Of a stretch of 64,000 bases of DNA, positions 45,676 through 54,085 are shown piece after piece. Numbering within the stretch: the stretch's first letter is position 1; each line of letters starts with the position of its first letter. The DNA is from Rhizobium rhizogenes. GTDB taxonomy: Bacteria; Pseudomonadota; Alphaproteobacteria; Rhizobiales; Rhizobiaceae. Location of the stretch: NCBI RefSeq assembly GCF_002005205.3, contig NZ_CP019702.2, positions 434,001 through 498,000 on the forward strand, in the 5' to 3' direction. Below the pieces are notes generated by a model. It did not search any database and was not told the DNA's origin. It saw only the letters and a list, made by a program, of their open reading frames with translations. Both the position numbers and the translations under genes were made by a program.

Positions 45676-45872
45676 CCTGCCATTCAGTACCCCGCCTATC
45701 GCCCTCACCCCGGAACGTGGCTCAAAGCATGAGCAAGACACGCGGGATAAAGCTCGCAACCTCGTTGTCCGAGCCTTGCGATAGTGCCGCTTTCTCATTG
45801 AAAAAAGTTTAACCCCTCCGGCTGAACACCGGCAAAAGCGCACCATTTTCGGACATTTTCAAACGCCGCTAA

Positions 45873-45891
45873 ATTGCGAATGATTTGCAAT
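45873..45891. promoter_or_regulatory. Candidate metal-regulator palindrome 1 upstream of sitA
   Basis: ATTGC-GAATGATTT-GCAAT (19 bp) is an inverted repeat just before a TTGACA -35-like element at 45896-45901. Its GCAAT/ATTGC half-sites resemble Mur (Fur-type manganese regulator) sites of rhizobia. It lies 70 bases before the sitA start. Confidence 0.45.
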
Positions 45892-45925
45892 AGCGTTGAC
45901 AAGCGTGATTTTATAACAGATGGTA

Positions 45926-45942
45926 TTGCGAATTAATCGCAA
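45926..45942. promoter_or_regulatory. Candidate metal-regulator palindrome 2 upstream of sitA
   Basis: TTGCGA-ATTAA-TCGCAA is a perfect 6-bp inverted repeat with a five-base centre, sharing the TTGC(G)A half-site with palindrome 1. It lies just downstream of the likely -10 region and 19 bases before the sitA start. Confidence 0.5.
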
Positions 45943-45960
45943 CAAAGATTGGTGACAGAC

Positions 45961-46851
45961 GTGAACTTCCCAAAAATCCGGTACGCCCTTTTCGCTTTTT
46001 CGCTTTTCCTTCCCGCCGCCGCCACCGCACAGGAAAAACCGACGGTGGTAACCACCTTCACCATCATCGCCGACATGGCGCGCAATGTGGCGGGTGACGC
46101 GGCCGAGGTGGAAAGCATCACCAAGCCGGGTGCTGAAATTCATAACTACCAGCCGACACCGCGCGACATCCTCAAAGCCCGCAAGGCCGATCTGGTGCTG
46201 CGCAACGGTCTCAATCTGGAATTGTGGTTCGAGAAGTTCCTTGCCAACCTTTCCGGCGTGCCGAGCGTGACGGTGAGCGAGGGTGTGGAACCCATGGCGA
46301 TCAGCGGCGGCGCCTATCAGGGGAAACCCAATCCGCATGCCTGGATGTCGCCCGACAACGCCTTGATCTATGTGGAAAATATCCGCAAGGGCCTGACCGA
46401 GATCGACCCCGCCCATGCCGATGTCTATGCCGCCAATGCCAAGGCCTATTCAGACAAGATCAAGGCCACGGTGCAGCCGATCCGCGACACGCTGTCCGTC
46501 CTGCCTGAAAACAAGCGCTGGTTGGTAACCAGCGAAGGTGCCTTCTCCTATCTCGCCCGCGATTTCGGGCTGAAGGAACTGTTCCTCTGGCCGGTCAATG
46601 CCGACAGCCAGGGCACACCGCAGCAGGTGCGCGGCGTCATCGATGCCATGCGCGAGCATAATATCCACGTCATCTTCAGCGAAAGCACGGTTTCCGCCGA
46701 TCCGGCCGAGCAGGTGGCCAAGGAAACCGGCGCGGCCTATGGCGGCATCCTCTATGTGGATTCGCTGAGCGAGGCGGACGGCCCGGTCCCGACCTATCTC
46801 GATCTGCTGCGGGTGACGAGCGAGACCATCGCAAAGGGCCTGTCATCATGA
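45961..46851 (+). CDS. sitA: Mn/Zn/Fe ABC transporter periplasmic binding protein
   Basis: A 296-residue cluster A-I metal-binding protein with a signal peptide ([22 protein letters not shown]). Metal-ligand regions of the SitA/MntC/PsaA type are visible: [12 protein letters not shown] (His), [11 protein letters not shown] (His), [16 protein letters not shown] (Glu) and [14 protein letters not shown] with an acidic residue later. The start is uncertain: TTG 45949, GTG 45952 and GTG 45961 are in frame; the last is preferred because it gives the shortest basic N-terminus. First gene of sitABCD; two palindromes lie upstream. Confidence 0.9.
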   Translation: MNFPKIRYALFAFSLFLPAAATAQEKPTVVTTFTIIADMARNVAGDAAEVESITKPGAEIHNYQPTPRDILKARKADLVLRNGLNLELWFEKFLANLSGVPSVTVSEGVEPMAISGGAYQGKPNPHAWMSPDNALIYVENIRKGLTEIDPAHADVYAANAKAYSDKIKATVQPIRDTLSVLPENKRWLVTSEGAFSYLARDFGLKELFLWPVNADSQGTPQQVRGVIDAMREHNIHVIFSESTVSADPAEQVAKETGAAYGGILYVDSLSEADGPVPTYLDLLRVTSETIAKGLSS

Positions 46852-47756
46852 GAATGGGCAGTAAAAAAGCAGCCGGCGGCCTTACGGTTCAAAATGCGAC
46901 AGTGACCTATCGCAATGGCCACACCGCTTTAAGACATGCCAGCTTCTCCATCCCCCGCGGAACGATCACTGCACTTGTCGGCGTCAATGGCGCCGGCAAG
47001 TCCACGATTTTCAAGGCGATCATGGGTTTCGTGCCGCTGGCCGCCGGTTCCGTCTCGATCTTCGACCTGCCGGTGAAGGAAGCGCTCAGGAAAAACCTCG
47101 TTGCCTATGTGCCGCAGGCCGAGGAAGTGGACTGGAGCTTTCCGGTGCTGGTGGAGGATGTGGTGATGATGGGCCGTTATGGCCACATGAACTTCCTGCG
47201 CATCCCCTCGAAGCGCGACCATCAGATGGTCGAGGAAGCGCTGAAACGCGTCAACATGCTCGACTATCGCAAAAGGCAGATCGGCGAACTTTCCGGCGGG
47301 CAGAAGAAGCGGGTGTTTCTCGCCCGTGCGCTGGCGCAGGAAGGCCAGGTCATTCTGCTGGACGAACCCTTCACCGGCGTCGATGTGACGACGGAAGAAC
47401 AGATCGTCGCGCTTTTGAAAGCCTTGCGGGACGAAGGCCGGGTCATGCTGGTTTCCACCCATAATCTCGGCAGCGTGCCGGAATTCTGCGATCGCGCCGT
47501 CTTCGTCAAGGGCACCGTGCTGGCGTCAGGCAAGACCGAGGATACGTTCACCGAAGAGAACCTGCAGAAAGCCTTCGGCGGCAGCCTGCGCCACTTCATC
47601 CTTGGCGGCGCAGACCTGCATGACGATGCCGATCCGCGCCGGCTGAAGGTCATTACCGATGATGAGCGGCCCTTCGTGATCTATGGCAAGAATGGCCAGA
47701 ACGGGCACGATCCCGAGGCTCCGAAAGAAAAAGTCGATGATAAACAGCCTTCTTGA
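46848..47756 (+). CDS. sitB: Mn/Zn/Fe ABC transporter ATPase
   Basis: A 302-residue ATPase. It shows Walker [10 protein letters not shown], the Q-loop [28 protein letters not shown] typical of metal transporters, signature [15 protein letters not shown] and Walker [13 protein letters not shown] with STHNLG as switch. It extends about 60 residues beyond the usual end, with a charged tail ([15 protein letters not shown]). Its ATG overlaps the sitA stop by four bases and it overlaps sitC by 20 bases. Confidence 0.92.
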   Translation: MRMGSKKAAGGLTVQNATVTYRNGHTALRHASFSIPRGTITALVGVNGAGKSTIFKAIMGFVPLAAGSVSIFDLPVKEALRKNLVAYVPQAEEVDWSFPVLVEDVVMMGRYGHMNFLRIPSKRDHQMVEEALKRVNMLDYRKRQIGELSGGQKKRVFLARALAQEGQVILLDEPFTGVDVTTEEQIVALLKALRDEGRVMLVSTHNLGSVPEFCDRAVFVKGTVLASGKTEDTFTEENLQKAFGGSLRHFILGGADLHDDADPRRLKVITDDERPFVIYGKNGQNGHDPEAPKEKVDDKQPS

Positions 47757-48597
47757 GCCTTTCACCTACGGCTACATGCTGAACGCCATCTGGGTCAGCG
47801 CGCTGGTTGGCGGCGTCTGCGGCTTTCTGTCGGCCTATCTGATACTGAAGGGCTGGTCGCTGATCGGCGATGCGCTTTCCCATGCCATCGTTCCCGGCGT
47901 GGCCGGAGCCTATATGCTGGGCCTGCCCTTTTCGCTCGGCGCATTCCTCTCCGGCGGGCTTGCCGCCGGCTCCATGCTGTTCCTGAACCAGAAAACGCGG
48001 CTGAAGGAAGACGCGATCATCGGCCTGATCTTCACCTCGTTTTTCGGGTTGGGACTGTTCATGGTCTCGCTCTCGCCCACCTCGGTGAATATCCAGACCA
48101 TCGTGCTCGGCAATATTCTCGCAATCACTGCCGAAGATACCATCCAGCTCGCGCTGATCGGCGGCATCAGCCTGCTGGTGCTGGCGCTGAAATGGCGCGA
48201 CTTCATGGTGGTGTTCTTCGATGAGAACCACGCCCGCACCGTGGGGCTGAAACCGGAAGTGCTGAAGGTGATCTTCTTCACCCTGCTTGCCGCCTCCACG
48301 GTTGCCGCTTTGCAGACGGTCGGGGCCTTTCTCGTCGTCGCCATGGTGGTGACGCCGGGTGCCACCGCCTATCTCCTGACCGACCGTTTCGAGCGACTGA
48401 TCCTGATGAGCCTCATCATCGGCGCGGCCACCAGCTTCGTCGGCGCCTATCTCAGCTATTTCCTCGATGGCGCCACCGGCGGCGTCATCGTCGTGCTGCA
48501 GACCGCGATCTTCCTTGCCGCTTTCGTGTTTGCGCCCAAGCACGGCCTGCTCGCCTCCAGAGCCAAGGCCCGCAAGGCGCTGGGGGAAACGCCATGA
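47737..48597 (+). CDS. sitC: Mn/Zn/Fe ABC transporter permease SitC
   Basis: A 286-residue ABC-3-family permease with eight to nine hydrophobic segments. Conserved parts include [24 protein letters not shown], the cytoplasmic loop [10 protein letters not shown] and [19 protein letters not shown]. The ATG at 47737 lies inside the end of sitB; the frame is open from 47683 but this start gives the family N-terminus. It overlaps sitD by four bases. Confidence 0.92.
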   Translation: MINSLLEPFTYGYMLNAIWVSALVGGVCGFLSAYLILKGWSLIGDALSHAIVPGVAGAYMLGLPFSLGAFLSGGLAAGSMLFLNQKTRLKEDAIIGLIFTSFFGLGLFMVSLSPTSVNIQTIVLGNILAITAEDTIQLALIGGISLLVLALKWRDFMVVFFDENHARTVGLKPEVLKVIFFTLLAASTVAALQTVGAFLVVAMVVTPGATAYLLTDRFERLILMSLIIGAATSFVGAYLSYFLDGATGGVIVVLQTAIFLAAFVFAPKHGLLASRAKARKALGETP

Positions 48598-49448
48598 GCG
48601 ACTATCTCGAACTCGCCATCCTGCCGTTTCAGCTGCCCTTCATGCAATATGCCTTCGTCATCACGCTGATGATCGCGGTACCGATGGCGATGCTGTCCTG
48701 TCTTCTGGTACTGAAGGGCTGGTCGCTGATGGGGGACGCGGTTTCCCATGCCGTGCTGCCGGGCGTGGTGGTTGCCTATATCGTCAACATTCCGCTTTCC
48801 ATCGGCGCCTTCATCGCCGGCATGATCTGCGCGCTCGGCACCGGTTTCATCAAGGAAAACAGCCGCATCAAGGAAGATACGGTGCTTGGCATCGTCTTTT
48901 CCGGCATGTTCGGGCTGGGACTGGTGCTTTACGTGAAGGTGCAGAGCGACATGCATCTCGACCACATCCTCTTCGGCGACATGCTGGGCATTGCACCGTC
49001 AGACATGCTGGAAACCGGCCTGATCGCGCTTTTCGCGACGCTGTTCCTCGGGCTGCTGCGCAAGGATCTGCTGGTCAATGCCTTCGATGCGCAGCATGCA
49101 AGGGCGATCGGGTTGCCGGTGCGCCTGCTGCATTACGGTCTGTTGATGGTTCTGTCGCTCACCGTGGTCGGGGCGCTCAAAGCGGTGGGCATCATTCTGT
49201 CGGTCGCCATGCTGGTGGCGCCGGGCGCCATCGCCTTCCTGCTCACACGGCGCTTTTCCGCCATGCTGCTGGTGGCCATTGTGGTGGCTGTCGCCTCCTC
49301 GCTGGCGGGCATATGGCTGAGCTTCCTGATCGACAGTGCGCCGGCCCCCACCATCGTGCTGTTCATGAGCCTTGCCTTCATTGCAACCTTCATCCGCACC
49401 ACCTGGATGGCGAAACGGGTGGATGCCGCACGCGAAAGGCAGGTCTAA
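48594..49448 (+). CDS. sitD: Mn/Zn/Fe ABC transporter permease SitD
   Basis: A 284-residue second ABC-3 permease. It carries VLKGWSLMGDAVSHAVLPGVV, the loop DAQHARAIGLPVRLL and SVAMLVAPGAIAFLLTRRFS, parallel to SitC, with which it forms the channel. It starts in an ATGA overlap with sitC and ends the four-gene operon. A long perfect hairpin follows at 49496-49536. Confidence 0.92.
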   Translation: MSDYLELAILPFQLPFMQYAFVITLMIAVPMAMLSCLLVLKGWSLMGDAVSHAVLPGVVVAYIVNIPLSIGAFIAGMICALGTGFIKENSRIKEDTVLGIVFSGMFGLGLVLYVKVQSDMHLDHILFGDMLGIAPSDMLETGLIALFATLFLGLLRKDLLVNAFDAQHARAIGLPVRLLHYGLLMVLSLTVVGALKAVGIILSVAMLVAPGAIAFLLTRRFSAMLLVAIVVAVASSLAGIWLSFLIDSAPAPTIVLFMSLAFIATFIRTTWMAKRVDAARERQV

Positions 49449-49495
49449 GCAACGATTTTTGCGGGCGAATGGAACATTTTCCCTTTTTGCGCGTC

Positions 49496-49536
49496 ATTTT
49501 CCTGAGTTTGCGGCAAGGCGGCAAACTCAGGAAAAT
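49496..49536. other. Perfect 16-bp inverted repeat between sitD and DUF1328 gene
   Basis: ATTTTCCTGAGTTTGC (49496-49511) pairs exactly with GCAAACTCAGGAAAAT (49521-49536) around a nine-base loop. It is not followed by a T-run on the plus strand, so it is not a classic terminator. It would sit in the leader of the DUF1328 gene, 22 bases before its start codon. Confidence 0.6.
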
Positions 49537-49557
49537 TAAAGCGAAAGGGGAAGCTCC

Positions 49558-49731
49558 ATGCTGAAATGGGCTCTTATTTTCTTCGTCATCTCTTTGATCG
49601 CGGGTGTATTCGGCTTTACCGGTATTTCGGCAGCGGCGGCGGGCGTGGCCCGAATTCTGTTCTTCATCGCCGTGGTGATCTTCCTGGTCTTCCTCGTGCT
49701 TGCACTGATGGCCGGAAGCGCGGTCGTCTGA
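49558..49731 (+). CDS. DUF1328-family small membrane protein (YtjA-like)
   Basis: A 57-residue hydrophobic peptide with two membrane helices: [19 protein letters not shown] and [21 protein letters not shown]. The N-terminal [20 protein letters not shown] and the central [11 protein letters not shown] are the DUF1328 signature. Function unknown; relatives are widespread in proteobacteria and often stress-linked. AAAGGGGAAG precedes the ATG at 49558. It follows the 16-bp inverted repeat and ends just before a bidirectional terminator. Confidence 0.9.
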   Translation: MLKWALIFFVISLIAGVFGFTGISAAAAGVARILFFIAVVIFLVFLVLALMAGSAVV

Positions 49732-49734
49732 ATG

Positions 49735-49767
49735 AAAAAAGGCGACCGGTTTGTGCCGGTCGCCTTT
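49735..49767. terminator. Bidirectional Rho-independent terminator
   Basis: A 9-bp stem (GGCGACCGG 49741-49749 with CCGGTCGCC 49756-49764) is flanked by AAAAAA on the left and TTT on the right. It can end the DUF1328 transcript (plus) and the SDR transcript (minus, stop at 49787). Confidence 0.88.
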
Positions 49768-49786
49768 CCTCTTTTGCGTAAAACCT

Positions 49787-50518
49787 TCAGCCCGTCCAGC
49801 CGCCATCGATCACGTGAATCTGGCCGGTGGTGAAACCTGCCTCGTCCGAAGCGAGATAGGTGACGAGGGCTGCGATTTCTTCCGGCGTGGCGATGCGTCC
49901 CATCGGCTGGCGGGCGATGAAATCCGCAAGCGCCTGTTCATAATTGCCCGTGGCCCGCAGGCGGTCATGCAGCGAGGGGCTATCGACCGTGCCGGGGCAA
50001 ATGGCGTTGCAACGAATGCCCCTTGTGACGAAATCGGCGGCAATCGCCTTTGTCAGGCCCACCACGGCGGCCTTGGAAGCCGTATAGGCGAAACGGTTCG
50101 GCACGCCCTTCACGCTTGATGCCACCGAAGACATGTTGACGATCGCGCCCTTGCCCTTTTCCAGCATGCCGGGCAGGAAGGCGCGGCAGGTGCGATACAT
50201 GGCCTTGGCATTGAGATCGAAGGAAAAATCCCAGTCCTTCTCTTCGCAGTCGAGAATGGTGCCGGCATGTACGAAACCGGCGCAGTTGAACAGCACGTCG
50301 GCATGGCCGATATCGGCCGCGAAGTCCTTGACCCCCTCCCCGTCAAGCACATTCAGCACCCGGGTTTCCGCGCCCTTGAGGGTCGAAAGCGCCTGCTCGT
50401 TGATATCGGTGGCGATGACCCGCGCGCCCAGCGATACGAACCGCTCCGCCGCCGCCCGGCCGATACCCTGACCGGCGGCGGTGATCACCACTGTCCGGCC
50501 GTTAAAATCCTGCACCAT
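49787..50518 (-). CDS. Short-chain dehydrogenase/reductase
   Basis: A 243-residue classical SDR. The dinucleotide motif is TAAGQGIGRA (near residues 13-22), NCAGFVHAG is the NNAG-like motif, and the catalytic Ser-Tyr-Lys set appears as NMSSVAS and YTASK. The central sequence resembles the DHRS6-like/2-keto-3-deoxy-L-fuconate dehydrogenase group, which oxidises hydroxyl groups on short keto-acids. The substrate is not certain. The frame is open to 50602; the ATG at 50518 gives the normal start (VQDFNGRTVVITAAG). It is divergent from an IclR gene that probably controls it. Confidence 0.88.
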   Translation of the reverse strand: MVQDFNGRTVVITAAGQGIGRAAAERFVSLGARVIATDINEQALSTLKGAETRVLNVLDGEGVKDFAADIGHADVLFNCAGFVHAGTILDCEEKDWDFSFDLNAKAMYRTCRAFLPGMLEKGKGAIVNMSSVASSVKGVPNRFAYTASKAAVVGLTKAIAADFVTRGIRCNAICPGTVDSPSLHDRLRATGNYEQALADFIARQPMGRIATPEEIAALVTYLASDEAGFTTGQIHVIDGGWTG

Positions 50519-50596
50519 GAATAGCCTCCCGCTAAGGCGCGGCCACCCTTTCCGGATCGGCCGCTGAATTTGGATGATCTCAAATATGGATCGACA

Positions 50597-50624
50597 ATTC
50601 ATATGTAAACGCGGTATTCATATG
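50597..50624. promoter_or_regulatory. Candidate IclR operator (direct repeats)
   Basis: ATTCATATG occurs twice in direct orientation, 19 bases apart (50597-50605 and 50616-50624). It lies between the SDR (minus) and IclR (plus) genes, about 80 and 100 bases from their starts. The near-two-turn spacing is what a dimeric regulator would use. Confidence 0.5.
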
Positions 50625-50720
50625 GCGTCAAGCAAACTTGCGCGGTTCAACGCTATCGGACAAGCCTAATTTCAGGCGGACCTCTCAGCCGGCGACCATG
50701 CGAACCATCATCGAGGCCAG

Positions 50721-51488
50721 ATGACCGACGACGACAGCGAAAGATACCGCGCTCCCGCCCTCGACAAGGGCCTGGACATTCTCGAACTTCTGGCCCGCAC
50801 CGATGGCGGGCTGACGCAGATCGAGATCGCCAAGGCCGTTGGCAAGAGCCCGAACGAGCTTTACCGCATGCTGGACCGGCTGGTGCGCCGGGGCTATGTG
50901 CAGCGGCTTGAGGGGGATCGGTTTTCGCTGACGCTGAAGATGTTCGGGCTGGCGCATTTTCACGCGCCGATCCGCCGGCTCGTCTCTTTCGCTGCCCCCG
51001 TCATGCGTGATTTTTCCGCCAGCGCCGAACAGGCCTGCCATCTGGCCGTTTATGACCGCGGCAGCGTGGTCGTCATTGCCCAGCAGGAATCGTCCACCTA
51101 TTGGGCCATGTCCATGCGGGTGGGGGCGCAGATGAGCCTGTTTCACACCGGCTCCGGCCATGTGCTGCTCGCCTTCCAGACCGACGCGCAACGCGAGATC
51201 ATGATCACCGAGCAGGTGCGCGGCAGCGGCGAAACCGTGCCTTCCGACCTCGCACAGCGGCTGCGGCAGGTGCGCAGCAACGGTTTTGAATCCATGGACA
51301 GCCTTCAGACCGCCGGCGTGCGCAATATTTCCGCCCCGGTGCTGACGCTGGACGGGACGGCGCTCGCCGTCATCACCTGCCCTTACATCACGCCGCTTGG
51401 CGGCAGGGCGCCCACAAGCGAGATGTGCGAAACTCTGATCCGCGATGCGGCAAGACGCATCTCCGAAGTGGTGACGGGAAATATCTGA
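50721..51488 (+). CDS. IclR-family transcriptional regulator
   Basis: A 255-residue regulator with an N-terminal winged helix (residues about 12-60, including LTQIEIAKAVGKSPNELYRMLDRLVRRGYV) and a C-terminal GAF-like effector domain (ACHLAVYDRGSVVVIAQQES, LFHTGSGHVLLAF, NISAPVLTLDGTALAVIT). IclR members sense small carboxylates or aromatics. It is divergent from the SDR gene, with a pair of direct repeats between, so it probably controls the SDR. The ATG at 50721 lacks a strong ribosome-binding site. Confidence 0.9.
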   Translation: MTDDDSERYRAPALDKGLDILELLARTDGGLTQIEIAKAVGKSPNELYRMLDRLVRRGYVQRLEGDRFSLTLKMFGLAHFHAPIRRLVSFAAPVMRDFSASAEQACHLAVYDRGSVVVIAQQESSTYWAMSMRVGAQMSLFHTGSGHVLLAFQTDAQREIMITEQVRGSGETVPSDLAQRLRQVRSNGFESMDSLQTAGVRNISAPVLTLDGTALAVITCPYITPLGGRAPTSEMCETLIRDAARRISEVVTGNI

Positions 51489-51495
51489 AACGGAC

Positions 51496-51531
51496 AAAAA
51501 AACGCGACCGACAGGGACCCGATCGCGTTTT
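51496..51531. terminator. Bidirectional terminator between iclR-type gene and tal
   Basis: AAAACGCGA (51499-51507) pairs with TCGCGTTTT (51523-51531), flanked on the left by further A residues. On the minus strand the stem is followed by a T-run, so it suits tal (stop at 51594). On the plus strand the T-run at the right suits the regulator gene. A second hairpin at 51570-51595 (GGGGGAA/TTCCCCC then TTTT) supports the plus strand. Confidence 0.75.
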
Positions 51532-51593
51532 GAGTGACTGGAGATTTATATCTCCTAAACGTTGGGGGAACGCGGATGGTTCCCCCTTTTCTG

Positions 51594-52559
51594 TCAGGCC
51601 GCAGCCAGCGTCAGTTCCTTGCGGACCATTTCGCGCAGCGTCACCAGATCCTTGGCGAACAGGCGGATGCCTTCCGAGAGCTTCTCGGTCGCCATCGCGT
51701 CTTCGTTCATTGCCCAGCGGAAGGCCTTTTCGTCGAGGGACTTCAGCGGCTCGGGCTTGGCATTGTCAGGCGAAAGCTTGCGCTCGAGCTTGCCGGTGTC
51801 CTTGTCCAGTTCTTCCAGCAGCGCCGGGCTGATCGTCAGGCGGTCGCAACCGGCCAGCGCTTCGATTTCGCCGACATTGCGGAAGGATGCGCCCATGACG
51901 ACGGTGCTGATGCCATTGGCCTTGTAGTAGTTGTAGATGCTGCGCACCGAAACCACACCCGGATCGGTCTCGGCGGTGTAGTTCTCGCCGGTCGACTTCT
52001 TGTACCAGTCGAGGATGCGGCCGACGAAAGGCGAGATGAGGAAGACCTTGGCTTCCGCGCAGGCAATCGCCTGGGCCTGCGAGAAGAGGAGCGTCAGGTT
52101 GCAGTCGATGCCTTCGGACTGGAGGACTTCGGCCGCCTTGATGCCTTCCCAGGTGGAAGCAAGCTTGATGAGGATGCGCTCGCGCTCGATGCCGCGCTCC
52201 TTGTAGGCGGCAATGATGTGACGCGCCTTGGCGATGGAAGCTTCCGTATCGAAGGAGAGGTCGGCATCGACTTCAGTCGAAACGCGGCCCGGAACGAGGC
52301 CGGCAAGCGCCGCGCCGACGGAAATGGCCAGACGATCGGCAACGGCGGCAACAACGGCGTCGGACTGGCCGCCCTGCTTCTTGCCCCATGCGACGGCTTC
52401 CTTCACCGCATCGGCAAATGCCGGGGTGCCGAGCGCCTTCAGAACGATGGTGGGGTTGGTGGTGCAATCCACCGGCTTCAGGCGCGCAACCGCCTCGATA
52501 TCGCCGGTATCGGCAACGACCGTGGTGATGGCGCGAAGTTGTTCGAGTTTGGACGTCAT
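51594..52559 (-). CDS. tal: Transaldolase
   Basis: A 321-residue class I (TalB-type) transaldolase of the pentose phosphate pathway, moving a dihydroxyacetone unit between sugar phosphates. The substrate-binding N-terminal [14 protein letters not shown] and the Schiff-base lysine in [11 protein letters not shown] are present, with [17 protein letters not shown] following. Length matches E. coli TalB (317). The ATG at 52559 gives the family N-terminus ([19 protein letters not shown]). It is divergent from a SorC-family regulator gene. Confidence 0.94.
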   Translation of the reverse strand: MTSKLEQLRAITTVVADTGDIEAVARLKPVDCTTNPTIVLKALGTPAFADAVKEAVAWGKKQGGQSDAVVAAVADRLAISVGAALAGLVPGRVSTEVDADLSFDTEASIAKARHIIAAYKERGIERERILIKLASTWEGIKAAEVLQSEGIDCNLTLLFSQAQAIACAEAKVFLISPFVGRILDWYKKSTGENYTAETDPGVVSVRSIYNYYKANGISTVVMGASFRNVGEIEALAGCDRLTISPALLEELDKDTGKLERKLSPDNAKPEPLKSLDEKAFRWAMNEDAMATEKLSEGIRLFAKDLVTLREMVRKELTLAAA

Positions 52560-52863
52560 ATCGAATGATCCTTCATGATCTCTTGAAAACTTGCTCAGCC
52601 GTCATTTCGTTCCCGCACCATGGGTGCGCCCAAGGCCGAAATCGCGGTTTGTCCGGCTCCGACTATCGCAAGCGGCATGGCCGAAAGTCAAGACATTTGC
52701 GCATCGCAATTGACATAAGTTTCACGCCTGCGATACTCGGCCGCATCTGAGCGGATGGTGAAAAGTGTGAGTGGTTTTCGCCATGAATCCCGCTCGAACG
52801 ATAAGAATGTCGATGAAGCGATGTCAGTTCGCATCGAAATGACATCGTCTTCATCGACCAAGA
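52560..52863. promoter_or_regulatory. Divergent region between tal and SorC-type regulator gene
   Basis: This 304-base region holds both promoters. Its striking element is the long inverted repeat at 52809-52858 next to the regulator gene. The tal-proximal part (52560-52700) shows no clear operator. No gene is supported. Confidence 0.5.
52809..52858. promoter_or_regulatory. Long imperfect inverted repeat upstream of SorC-type gene
   Basis: GTCGATGAAGCGATGTCA (52809-52826) and TGACATCGTCTTCATCGAC (52840-52858) are reverse complements apart from one inserted base, with a 13-base centre. The right arm ends five bases before the ATG. It is a strong candidate for the regulator's own operator; the same sequence would also fold around the ribosome-binding site in the mRNA. 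Confidence 0.65.
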
Positions 52864-53850
52864 ATGGCGGAAACCGTGGCGAAACTGAGAAGAGAAACCC
52901 ATACGGCCTATTCGGAAGCGGCTTCGCTGAGGCTGCGCGCCGCGTGGCTCTATTATAATCAGGGCCTGACGCAAAAAGATGTCGCCGAAAAACTGGGGAT
53001 CAGCCGCTCGACCGTCATCCGCCTGCTCGACGAGGCGATGAAACGTTCCGAAGTGCAGATCTGGATCAATGAGGGCATCGAGGATTTCGTGGCGCTGGCC
53101 GGCCAGCTGGAGGCGGCCTACGGGCTGGACGAGGCCGTCATCATCCCCTGCCCCGGGAAGGCGAGCGCCGAAAGCACCGCCAAGGCCGTTGGCCTGGCGC
53201 TCGGGCAATTTCTCTCCGAGGTGGTGCCGAACGGCGCCACCATCGGCGTCGGCTGGGGCCGCACCATGACCGCCTCGCTTTCCAGCTTCCGCCCGCCGCG
53301 CCGGGAAAATTGCAAGGTCGTTTCGCTGCTCGGCGGCATCGTCGCCGTGCACCAGACCAACCCGCTCGATTACACCTGGCGGCTGGCAAGTGCGCTCGGG
53401 GCCGAATGTTACATGTTTCTGGCGCCGCTCCTGGTGGATTCCGTCGAGACGAAACGGGCGCTGATCGAAAAATGCGGGCTCGCCACGCTTTATGATCTCG
53501 CCGAGACGCTGGACCTCGCCATCGTCTCCTGCGGCGATATCGGCCCGCATTCCACCTCGCTCTCCGAAGGCTTCATCTCCAAGGAGACGCTGCGCGAACT
53601 CGTCGATGCCGGCTGTGTCTGCGACACGATGTTCAATTTCATCGATGCGGAAGGCCGCTCCGTCGATCATCCCATCAACCAGCGCGCCATGGCGATCGAT
53701 CTCGATACGCTGCGCAAGGCCAAACACATCGTGCTCGCCTCCGGCGGCGCCCACCGCGCCGTTGCCATCCGCGCCACGATCAAGCGCATCGGGTGCAATA
53801 CGCTGATCACCGACGAGGCGGCGGCACGGGCGTTGATGGAGCTGGTCTAG
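52864..53850 (+). CDS. SorC/DeoR-type sugar-binding transcriptional regulator
   Basis: A 328-residue regulator. An N-terminal HTH (LTQKDVAEKLGISRSTVIRLLDEA, residues 35-58) is followed by a sugar-binding domain with a glucosamine-6-phosphate-isomerase-like fold (GATIGVGWGRTMTASL, VVSLLGGI). Such proteins sense phosphorylated sugars; EryD and SorC are relatives. The ATG at 52864 lacks a clear ribosome-binding site and sits beside a long inverted repeat. It is divergent from tal, so it may control transaldolase, itself, or both. Confidence 0.9.
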   Translation: MAETVAKLRRETHTAYSEAASLRLRAAWLYYNQGLTQKDVAEKLGISRSTVIRLLDEAMKRSEVQIWINEGIEDFVALAGQLEAAYGLDEAVIIPCPGKASAESTAKAVGLALGQFLSEVVPNGATIGVGWGRTMTASLSSFRPPRRENCKVVSLLGGIVAVHQTNPLDYTWRLASALGAECYMFLAPLLVDSVETKRALIEKCGLATLYDLAETLDLAIVSCGDIGPHSTSLSEGFISKETLRELVDAGCVCDTMFNFIDAEGRSVDHPINQRAMAIDLDTLRKAKHIVLASGGAHRAVAIRATIKRIGCNTLITDEAAARALMELV

Positions 53851-53889
53851 GCTTCATCAGGCCATTCGCGGGCGGACCTCACAAACACC

Positions 53890-53955
53890 GACGTCACCCT
53901 CGGGCTTGTCCCGAGAATCTGCAGCGTATTGATTTTATTCCACGTGACTAAATCC
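53890..53955. repeat. Palindromic repeat D, truncated copy
   Basis: About 66 bases matching the reverse complement of the complete copy at 42528-42618: GACGTCACCCTCGGG at the start, CCCGAGAATCTGCAGCG, and an AT-rich part to CACGTGACTAAATCC. The second hairpin is missing. It lies between the SorC-type gene and the Ada-like gene. Confidence 0.75.
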
Positions 53956-54085
53956 CCGGCATCGGCCTCCGCCGACCCTGCCCTCACACCCCTCGTCCAT
54001 TTCTCCGGCCAGGCCAAAGAACGGTCATGCGACAGCACATCTTCCACGGTGGGTTTTGAGGGGAAGCTGGAACGGTCGGCCAAAC

